34,698 bases of DNA from positions 1-34,698 of IMG/VR virus record IMGVR_UViG_3300020159_001775; one strand, given 5' to 3'. The notes under the pieces were generated by a model. It had not been told where the DNA came from and searched no databases. It saw only the letters and a program-made list of their open reading frames with translations. Shown one piece after another: positions 28,515 to 34,698 of the stretch (positions are counted from its first letter, which is position 1; each line of letters begins with the position of its first letter). This stretch comes from a virus. The position numbers were made by a program, and so were the translations under genes.

Positions 28515-29587
28515 TTGTATGAGTAGTCACACATCATACGGGTAGGATAACCATCGCCACCTTGCGTATCACGTATGTTAAGTTTAAGAATGTAGTGACC
28601 TGTTTCTATTTCCATATCAATACGTTTACCTGTACCAGACTTACCACCATAATATACATTACAAGAAGTTGGTGTGGCAGCTGATGTCATGTACGTCTTA
28701 TCAATATCATAGACCTTGGTCTTACCGGTCAATTTATGAACGATAGTGTAACCGTGACCTACACCTGAAATTAGGAAATTTTTAAGTTGATTTTTTTGTT
28801 TCTGTGACATTGTTTTCCACACATCTTCATCGTAACCTTTTTTAAGATTGCCATTAAAGATATCACAGAAGACTGCATCATTGATATTGAACATATCCAA
28901 AATTTTCAAACCATCTTTATTTGTGATTCGTCCAGATTTAATTTCAGCTGGAGAAAGCACTGTACGAATACCAGAATTGAAGAATGTAACCGTACCACCA
29001 GTCTTCAAACTTAGATAGATTTCTTTTTTATCGGCGATTAATGTAATATCACTAACAACGGGCCCAAGATTGTTATCGGTTACATTAATCGCAGATGAAA
29101 TAAGTACTTGTGGAGAGAAAACGAATGGTCGTTTATTATTCAACTCACCAACCATTTTTACTTCTAGTTTTTTAACCTTGTTTAGATTATGCAACTTGAC
29201 AATATCATCAACTGCTTCTGATAGTTTGGGGTCAGTACTACTTTTACCTGACCACCATTCATTAATTGCTTCTGCCAATTGACCTTCGTATGCATTACCT
29301 TTGTTTTGCACACCTCTACCACCGGAAGAACCCGAACCAAATTTCATAGTAATTTTACTAACTTTGGTTGCTCGTTTGATATCACTAAGTTCAATGTCAC
29401 CTTGTAAATTTCTGGTCACATTAATTTTACTGATGGAACCAGGATCAATATTGATTGGTGATTCGATTTTCGCAAACTTATTTTTAAGGTATGCAAAAAC
29501 ATCGATAATTTCGTCAATCTTTGCTTTATCACCTTTTAAGGTTTGCTTAATCTCTGTAGCAGTCTTTGGAAAAAATGTATAAGCCAT
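28511..29587 (-). CDS. Conserved phage protein, 358 residues, possible nuclease-like fold
   Basis: An N-terminal helical part (to about 75) is followed by a Gly/Ser-rich stretch (GSGSSGGRGVQ, 84-94) and then KGNAYEGQLAEAINEWW (E101), a later GPVVSDITLI (D180) and IYLSLKTG (K195). This Glu-Asp-xxK order resembles PD-(D/E)xK nucleases, but the usual acidic residue before xK is Ser. The C-terminal region is beta-rich. The family is unknown to me. Two late-promoter-like boxes lie directly upstream, suggesting late expression and perhaps a virion-associated or DNA-processing role. Confidence 0.65.
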   Translation of the reverse strand: MAYTFFPKTATEIKQTLKGDKAKIDEIIDVFAYLKNKFAKIESPINIDPGSISKINVTRNLQGDIELSDIKRATKVSKITMKFGSGSSGGRGVQNKGNAYEGQLAEAINEWWSGKSSTDPKLSEAVDDIVKLHNLNKVKKLEVKMVGELNNKRPFVFSPQVLISSAINVTDNNLGPVVSDITLIADKKEIYLSLKTGGTVTFFNSGIRTVLSPAEIKSGRITNKDGLKILDMFNINDAVFCDIFNGNLKKGYDEDVWKTMSQKQKNQLKNFLISGVGHGYTIVHKLTGKTKVYDIDKTYMTSAATPTSCNVYYGGKSGTGKRIDMEIETGHYILKLNIRDTQGGDGYPTRMMCDYSYK

Positions 29588-29601
29588 TAGTTACTTTCAA
29601 A

Positions 29602-29618
29602 AAAAGTATTTATCTTAT
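29602..29618 (-). repeat. 17-bp direct repeat, copy 1, with late-promoter-like GATAAATA
   Basis: The minus strand reads ATAAGATAAATACTTTT, identical to 29635-29651. It contains GATAAATA (29614-29607), a NATAAATA late box, 20 bases before the ATG at 29587. A duplicated late promoter is the simplest reading. Confidence 0.6.
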
Positions 29619-29634
29619 GACATAATTTACTTTT

Positions 29635-29651
29635 AAAAGTATTTATCTTAT
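29635..29651 (-). repeat. 17-bp direct repeat, copy 2, with late-promoter-like GATAAATA
   Basis: Second copy of the 17-base element, 33 bases away start to start. The GATAAATA (29647-29640) includes the TAA stop codon of the upstream 368-residue gene, as at 16418-16425. It likely serves the 358-residue gene. Confidence 0.6.
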
Positions 29652-30749
29652 AATTTGAATCTCCTTTCCGGAAGTCCAAATTTCCAGTTCGTTTCTTAAA
29701 CGACCTTCGTTGTGGAGTGTAACATATCGGTTGACCGCTTTGTGTCTCCACCATTCAATCAAGTTTACCAGTTTGTGTTTCTCGTAGTTTTCACCAGGAA
29801 TAAGCACGTCCGTCTTACAATTCACATAGTCTACCATGTTCTTGAAACCATAGTCACTGACATAATATCTTTTTTGTTCTGTCAACCCTTTCGCCTTCTC
29901 AATCGTTGTATTGAATGTGTCCCCTTCAGGTGTACCTTTAAGTGCTGCTTTAGTGAGAGAGATAATCTTCATGGAGATTTTTAGTTTCTTACTAGAAGCC
30001 TCATCTTCGACCAATGGACCAGTTCTTTCCTGAACATAGTCACGGAGTTCCGAATAGGGTTTACCGTGCATCATAGGCAAGAAATCACTGTCTGTCAAAC
30101 CTTTGTAACGAATGTATGGTTTCATGCCGTCATATTGTGACACTGCCTTAGAACTACCATATAAACTGGTAGTCTCAAACAAGCATAAATTCATTCCATA
30201 CTTCTTGTTGACTATCTCACGCACTTCATGTGACGTACAGATTGCAGCCAACAACTTACCACCAAGGTAATTATAACCGAAAGGTTGTGTCGGAACAATA
30301 ACAAAACCCATCATTGCAGAATCATTGAATCTTTTTCCCCATTCAGGTTGTTGCGTAAACACCTGACCGAGAAGTTGATTTCGTGGACGACAATTGATGA
30401 CTGGAGAACCAAGGCGAATGAATCCTACGATCTTATCTGTGTTTGTCTCACGCACTGCAAGTTTGACATTACGACCAACTGGAGCAATATTCACATGCGA
30501 GGAGGTGATGTTTAAAAGATTCATCCACTTTTCACCATCAATCTCACACACCTCAAAGTTCATGTCTTTTGGATGAATAGAGAAATCTTGAAAAAGATCA
30601 TCTTCAAGTGGAAACAAAGGATTGGTTGGCAACTCAGAAAGAGAGTTCAACTTCTGATCACGCATGTATTCATCAATACGATGAAAATTGCCAAAGTAAT
30701 CTTCGAATGCTTTTGCACAATGTACTGCTTCATCAAATGTCAATTTCAT
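29643..30749 (-). CDS. Conserved phage protein, 368 residues, weakly DUF4338/DruA-like
   Basis: The core at about 110-225 reads FIRLGSPVINCRPRNQ, GFVIVPTQPFGYNYLGGKLL, AAICTSHEVREIVNKKYGMN and CLFETTSLYGSS, then PYIRYKGLTDSDFLP. The order 'R-N...F-V-I-P...LGGKLL...KYG...FETT..YG' resembles the DUF4338 domain of DruA proteins (Druantia anti-phage systems), though I cannot confirm the relation by eye. N- and C-terminal parts are helical. It overlaps the helicase stop by four bases, so it is translated together with replication genes. Function unknown. Confidence 0.65.
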   Translation of the reverse strand: MKLTFDEAVHCAKAFEDYFGNFHRIDEYMRDQKLNSLSELPTNPLFPLEDDLFQDFSIHPKDMNFEVCEIDGEKWMNLLNITSSHVNIAPVGRNVKLAVRETNTDKIVGFIRLGSPVINCRPRNQLLGQVFTQQPEWGKRFNDSAMMGFVIVPTQPFGYNYLGGKLLAAICTSHEVREIVNKKYGMNLCLFETTSLYGSSKAVSQYDGMKPYIRYKGLTDSDFLPMMHGKPYSELRDYVQERTGPLVEDEASSKKLKISMKIISLTKAALKGTPEGDTFNTTIEKAKGLTEQKRYYVSDYGFKNMVDYVNCKTDVLIPGENYEKHKLVNLIEWWRHKAVNRYVTLHNEGRLRNELEIWTSGKEIQIIR

Positions 30750-32140
30750 ACTTTAAAACCTTCAAATGCTTTTTTGGCTTTCATTTCTCTATTACCAAAA
30801 GTGTTTAATGGTTTGTCTGTGATGCCAGCATCAGCCAATCCATCTTGTGCAGATTGTTCGATATCATACAGTCGCATCTTTGCTCTGTCAATACCAACAG
30901 TAAATCTCTTGTACATTGTTGGATCAGAATAACGATTCTTCAACTGTTTCACCATAATCTGACCAAGTTCTTCCAGTTCTTCGGAAGAAATTAATGCGAA
31001 CATCAAATCTGCGGTTGCTGGCAGACCAAAAGACTCACTTGTATCCTCCAGTCCTGGGTCGGATGAAGTAAAACCGGATCTTGTTGTTTGGGTAGCAGAA
31101 ACAATTGGGACTCCGAATTCAACTGCAAGACCTCGCAGTTCCTCGGCAATAGCTTTAACATAGGTGTAACTGTTGACGTTTGCTCCTGCCTTAACGCGAG
31201 CACTACAACAAATGTTAAGATAATCAACAAAAATAATGTCAGGTAAAAAGCTTTTCTTAAGATTGAGTTCATTTAATAATGTCCTGAAATGTGTTACCGA
31301 TGCTGATGCGGTTGGATATTCTTTGATGATTAATTTGCCAACAGTCTTTTCTCTGAGCTTTGTGATTCTCTTATCATACATTTCTTTAGGCAAATTCACC
31401 AAATCATCAACGGTGACATTCAGTAAGTTTGCATCAATACGTTCTGCAATCTTTTCTTCAGCCATTTCCATCGTTATGTATAACACATTTTTGCCCTGTG
31501 TCATACAACCTGCTGCAACGTGACACATAAACAATGATTTACCAACACCGGTGCCAGCAAGTGCAATGTTCAATGTTTTTGCAGGCAAACCACCTTTTGT
31601 GATTTTGTTGAAATATTCCAAATCAAAAGGAATCTTTTCTTCTTTGCGGTGATAGAACTCATAACGAGCATCAGAATTTTCCAGATAATCGTGACCAACA
31701 GAATTGTCGAAACTGATTGCTAGTGCATCAGAGAGAATCTTGGGAATCTGGCCCTTATCGTGTGTCTTGTCTTTACCATCAAGAATGGAAATAGAACCAA
31801 GAACTGCATTATAAATTGCTTTCTCTTGACAAAACTGTTCTGTCTTGTCTACAAGCCATTCAATCTTAGATTCTTCTTTTTTGCCACTCTCAATTTCTTT
31901 GAGGTAAGATTCACAACTCTCTAGTTCAGAATCAGTTAGGTTTCTATTTTCTTTGATCGATAAAACCAAAGATTCAATTGATGGTGTGGAATTATATGTG
32001 TCAACAAAAGAAGTGATTTCTTTGAAGATTGTTTTGTCGGTTCTGTCGGTGAAATACTCAGATTTTATGAAAGGTAAAACTTTTCGTAGATACTCATCAT
32101 TGTAAATTAAGTTTTTCAGTATTGTCTGTTCCAGTTTCAT
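30746..32140 (-). CDS. 41: Replicative DNA helicase, T4 gp41 (DnaB-like) type
   Basis: 464 residues from the ATG at 32140, chosen because GAGG lies ten bases upstream and MKLEQTILKNL is the usual start; an ATG at 32155 would add five residues. It unwinds DNA at the fork and works with the primase. Walker A GTGVGKS at 196-202, Walker B DIIFVDYLNI, and the helicase segments TQTTRSGFTSSDPGLEDTSE and IVKQLKNRYSD are visible. It overlaps the 107-residue gene by 44 bases and the 368-residue gene by four. Confidence 0.94.
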   Translation of the reverse strand: MKLEQTILKNLIYNDEYLRKVLPFIKSEYFTDRTDKTIFKEITSFVDTYNSTPSIESLVLSIKENRNLTDSELESCESYLKEIESGKKEESKIEWLVDKTEQFCQEKAIYNAVLGSISILDGKDKTHDKGQIPKILSDALAISFDNSVGHDYLENSDARYEFYHRKEEKIPFDLEYFNKITKGGLPAKTLNIALAGTGVGKSLFMCHVAAGCMTQGKNVLYITMEMAEEKIAERIDANLLNVTVDDLVNLPKEMYDKRITKLREKTVGKLIIKEYPTASASVTHFRTLLNELNLKKSFLPDIIFVDYLNICCSARVKAGANVNSYTYVKAIAEELRGLAVEFGVPIVSATQTTRSGFTSSDPGLEDTSESFGLPATADLMFALISSEELEELGQIMVKQLKNRYSDPTMYKRFTVGIDRAKMRLYDIEQSAQDGLADAGITDKPLNTFGNREMKAKKAFEGFKV

Positions 32141-32420
32141 CAATAATACCCTCATCGATATTGGATGACATTATTTCTACCAATAAGTCACCAATATAAT
32201 TTTTGAAATCTTCATCTTTTTCCAGCTTTGCTGGCTTCTTGACTTTAGATTCTATCACATCATATGCAAAAAGTAAATGCACCTGGTCATTTTCTTCTTT
32301 AATTTTAACCTTACCATATTTGAATATGGTATCTTTATAAGGTCCTTCTAAGAATTTGATGTGTACGGTTGTTGCATCATTCTTGGGGTAAATGTAACAA
32401 AAATCTATACCTTCAATCAT
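32097..32420 (-). CDS. Conserved small protein in the T4 gene-40 position
   Basis: 107 residues, acidic, starting MIEGIDFCYIYPKNDATTVH, then FLEGPYKDTIFKYGKVKIKE and LLFAYDVIES, a beta-rich domain, followed by a helical tail. It lies between uvsX and the helicase, the place of gene 40 in T4, but I see no clear similarity to gp40. Similar proteins occur at this place in T4-like cyanophages from memory. Its end overlaps the helicase start by 44 bases. The function is unknown. Confidence 0.7.
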   Translation of the reverse strand: MIEGIDFCYIYPKNDATTVHIKFLEGPYKDTIFKYGKVKIKEENDQVHLLFAYDVIESKVKKPAKLEKDEDFKNYIGDLLVEIMSSNIDEGIIDETGTDNTEKLNLQ

Positions 32421-33473
32421 TTAAGAATCCTCTGTTTCAAAAGCGTCAGATTGCATAATTTCACCGGCAGCAACACGATACTTGTTTTCGACGAATTCTT
32501 GGAAAGATTTCTGTTTCAAAACAGATAACCAAAATTCTTTTGAATGAGTATCTTTTTCTCTATACTTTTTATCTTCTACTTCACCGGAGGAAACATCCAC
32601 TTTGCTATACCACCCATTTGAGGGTTTGATGACATGTCCGGATTCCAGTGCAATATCAAGTAGGCCTGACCACTTGCTAATACCACCATCAAAAGATACA
32701 GTAACAGGGATTTTAGATTTTTCTTTAACATATCTACTCTTTTCTACGTTGATAATGAAATTGTAACCAACAACTTCGGTTCCTTCTTTTTCTTGTTGAC
32801 GACCAATAATGAAGATGTTATCGGCAGAATAATAAGATCCTGTTCCACCACCAACAATGTCTTTCGGGAACATACCGATTTCTTTGTATGTGTGGTTTAC
32901 AACAATCATGGGAATATCTTTGAGTGACAGATGGGGTGTAACCATTCTGAACAAACTCTTCACTTGTTTTGCACGACTCATATCAGCAACAGATTTACCT
33001 TCAAGTGCATCTTCAACTTCTTTCTTCGAAGCCAAGTTGCCGATAGAATCGATAACAATAATCAATCGTTCACCACGCTCAAGATTTGTTAATTGTTGCA
33101 TAACATCAAACTTCAATTGTTCAATGTCAGTAAGCGGTGTATGAAGAACACGGTTAGTATCGATACCGAAACTATCAAAATAACTCTGTGGTGTACCGAA
33201 CTCACTATCATAAAATAACAAAGCTGAATCTGGATATTTGTCCAAGTAAGATTTTGCCATCAAGAGGGAGAAGGCTGTCTTAAAATGCTTCGATGGACCT
33301 GCCCACATTGTAAGACCTGGTGTTAATCCACCATCTAGTTTACCGGACAATGCAATGTTGATTGCCGGAACTGCCGTCGGAATCATATCTTTATCAGTAA
33401 AGAATTTTGATTTCGCCAGAATAGCAGAGTCTTTAATGCTGCTGTTCTTTTTAATTTTGTCAAGAATACTCAT
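32421..33473 (-). CDS. uvsX: UvsX RecA-like recombinase
   Basis: 350 residues. Catalyses strand exchange for recombination-dependent replication and repair. Walker A GPSKHFKT at 59-66 (the T4-like form), a catalytic-type glutamate in YDSEFGTP (E91), Walker B LIIVIDSIG at 137-145, and the DNA-binding loop region DIVGGGTGSYYSAD. It follows the polymerase gene by 18 bases and precedes the 107-residue gene directly, giving the order polymerase, uvsX, small gene, helicase. Confidence 0.95.
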   Translation of the reverse strand: MSILDKIKKNSSIKDSAILAKSKFFTDKDMIPTAVPAINIALSGKLDGGLTPGLTMWAGPSKHFKTAFSLLMAKSYLDKYPDSALLFYDSEFGTPQSYFDSFGIDTNRVLHTPLTDIEQLKFDVMQQLTNLERGERLIIVIDSIGNLASKKEVEDALEGKSVADMSRAKQVKSLFRMVTPHLSLKDIPMIVVNHTYKEIGMFPKDIVGGGTGSYYSADNIFIIGRQQEKEGTEVVGYNFIINVEKSRYVKEKSKIPVTVSFDGGISKWSGLLDIALESGHVIKPSNGWYSKVDVSSGEVEDKKYREKDTHSKEFWLSVLKQKSFQEFVENKYRVAAGEIMQSDAFETEDS

Positions 33474-33491
33474 TTAATTTCCTTTTACATT

Positions 33492-34698
33492 TCAACTGAA
33501 GAAGTCTTCCAAAGAATTATTCTTCTCAACTTTCCATTTCATACAATCCAAAATCACACGAATTGGTTCCAAAAATGCTTTGTCAAATTGTACATCATAA
33601 TCAATAAACCTGTCAAGTTCAAACTCTTTTGGTATTCTGGAAGGGAAAGAAATGACGGTATCTTTAAAATGATTCGGCATCTTGAGATAGGTGAATTTGA
33701 TTTTCTCACCTTCTTGGATCTTCTGATACTTCTTTTCCAGACCCATCAACTTGAGGTTGTGGTTGTATAGAATGGCACCTTTAACATGAATTGGTGTACC
33801 TTTCTTATATAGTGTAACTGAATCAGAATAGGTGTTCAATCCATTAAGCCCTCGCGGAAAAGATATCTCTTCTGGTGGTAATCTTTTAAACTCTTCTCTG
33901 AAATTGGCAATAAAGTTTTGAACATCATTCTCAGTACCAGTCATCATCAACTTGATTGCATCTTTCATCTTCTCACGGATTGCCGATGGAGTGGATGACT
34001 TGATCATTTCCAGACCCATGACTTTCATCTGTGGTTCTTTATATTGAACACCTTCGTTATTGTAGACGTTTAGGATGTAACGCTTCTTGGCAGTCCAGAC
34101 ACCTTTGTTGGACAAACCTTCGCGTTTCATTTGCATCTTTTGTGAATATGCCTTAACATAGTCAGCAAGTTCTCCATAAGACTTGTCAATGAACGGTTGA
34201 ATCTTATCCTCACAAACTTTATCCATGAAGGATATCGTCCTGTTAATATCTTTACTTCTGTCCCCCATCGCATGTTGCACCAGAGGTCCAAGATTGAGAT
34301 AGATCGAGTCAGTATCTGATGCAATGACATAATCAACACTTTCTGTTTTAAGAATCTTGTTCATGTATTCGTTGACCTTGTTTTCGATCCAACGAATGGA
34401 TAATTGACCTGCTGTCGTAACACCAAGTGCCATACGCAAGTCATAGAAGCGGAAGTATTGTGAACCCAACGCACCATAAGCAGAGTTCAAAGATACTTTC
34501 TTTGCAAGTTGCAGGTTATTGTAACGTGCAATGCGTTTTTCGATATCATACTTCTTCGAATCGTCCGTTTCGTTTTCATATTCCTGTTTCGCAGCCAACA
34601 TCATCTTCTTGAATTTGCTACGATCAACATACATTTCTTCCATCATCTTAGGCAAAAAGCCTTGCCGTTCTGTGGTAAAAAACTGTCCGTTTGGTGTC
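33492..34698 (-). CDS. 43: DNA polymerase, T4 gp43 (family B), C-terminal part
   Basis: The frame is open to the right edge (TPNGQFFTTERQGFLPKMME...), so the N-terminal and exonuclease parts lie outside the window. Visible are the polymerase motif B (KKVSLNSAYGALGS) and motif C (DTDSIYL), the palm and thumb parts, and a C-terminal NSLEDFFS, which resembles the sliding-clamp-binding peptide at the end of T4 gp43. It is transcribed ahead of uvsX. There is no sign of an intein or split within the visible part. Confidence 0.96.
   Translation of the reverse strand, partial: TPNGQFFTTERQGFLPKMMEEMYVDRSKFKKMMLAAKQEYENETDDSKKYDIEKRIARYNNLQLAKKVSLNSAYGALGSQYFRFYDLRMALGVTTAGQLSIRWIENKVNEYMNKILKTESVDYVIASDTDSIYLNLGPLVQHAMGDRSKDINRTISFMDKVCEDKIQPFIDKSYGELADYVKAYSQKMQMKREGLSNKGVWTAKKRYILNVYNNEGVQYKEPQMKVMGLEMIKSSTPSAIREKMKDAIKLMMTGTENDVQNFIANFREEFKRLPPEEISFPRGLNGLNTYSDSVTLYKKGTPIHVKGAILYNHNLKLMGLEKKYQKIQEGEKIKFTYLKMPNHFKDTVISFPSRIPKEFELDRFIDYDVQFDKAFLEPIRVILDCMKWKVEKNNSLEDFFS

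Noticed and set aside
1-34698. tRNA genes, CRISPR arrays, insertion sequences, integrase or attachment sites
   Set aside because: I read the gaps between genes, all under about 110 bases, and saw no cloverleaf, spaced repeats, transposase or integrase motifs.

Overview
The window is a contiguous stretch of a virulent, T4-like tailed phage (myovirus superfamily) of a Gram-negative host. It carries a family-B DNA polymerase (C-terminal part), a UvsX recombinase, a gp41-type helicase, a gp61-type primase and a T4-type RNase H, plus the aerobic ribonucleotide reductase, ThyX and MazG set common in aquatic T4-like phages. A lipoprotein spanin and a periplasmic-type nuclease point to a host with an outer membrane. 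All genes I can support lie on the minus strand, are tightly packed, and often overlap by 1-16 bases. Transcription therefore runs from high to low coordinates. The host species cannot be read from the sequence.

In transcription order: (1) 34698-30746, replication and recombination: polymerase, UvsX, a small protein in the place of T4 gene 40, helicase. (2) 30749-28230, three conserved phage proteins of unknown role, one weakly resembling the DUF4338/DruA family. (3) 28226-22303, an eight-gene overlapping operon for glycan or surface modification: several glycosyltransferases, a SAM methyltransferase, a choline-kinase/APH-like kinase, and a nucleotidyltransferase-HAD fusion. (4) 22195-15695, virion and accessory proteins: a ligase-like protein with KxDG, a NadR-like nucleotidyltransferase/P-loop fusion, three charged probable virion proteins and an Ig-like protein followed by a strong terminator. 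A consensus sigma70 promoter and a T4-type late promoter stand in tandem in front of this block. (5) 15655-11704, small conserved proteins and the lysis cassette: spanins, GH19 endolysin, several small membrane proteins. (6) 11661-5719, primase and nucleotide metabolism: ThyX, MazG, NrdA, secreted SNase, thioredoxin, NrdB, then a zinc-ribbon protein and a GIY-YIG nuclease. (7) 5321-3094, RNase H and small proteins, including a nucleotidyltransferase that has lost its HxGH motif. (8) 3057-1, an operon behind a consensus promoter whose -10 box is flanked by a perfect 10-bp inverted repeat. It encodes two small conserved proteins, an AbrB/MazE-like protein, and a CobT-like protein with a metallopeptidase motif and a VWA domain.

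Most genes belong to recognised phage families. The points that most deserve follow-up are the ligase-like and nucleotidyltransferase/P-loop gene pair (19137-22195), the LicA/LicC-like phospho-group module inside the glycosylation operon (23001-24760), the operator-like repeat at 3013-3050 beside an AbrB-like gene, and the secreted nuclease set between nrdA and the thioredoxin gene. Two genes shorter than 60 residues (2512-2664 and 5719-5895) were found by direct reading. Late-promoter-like NATAAATA boxes precede several virion genes, and some are built into the stop codon of the upstream gene.
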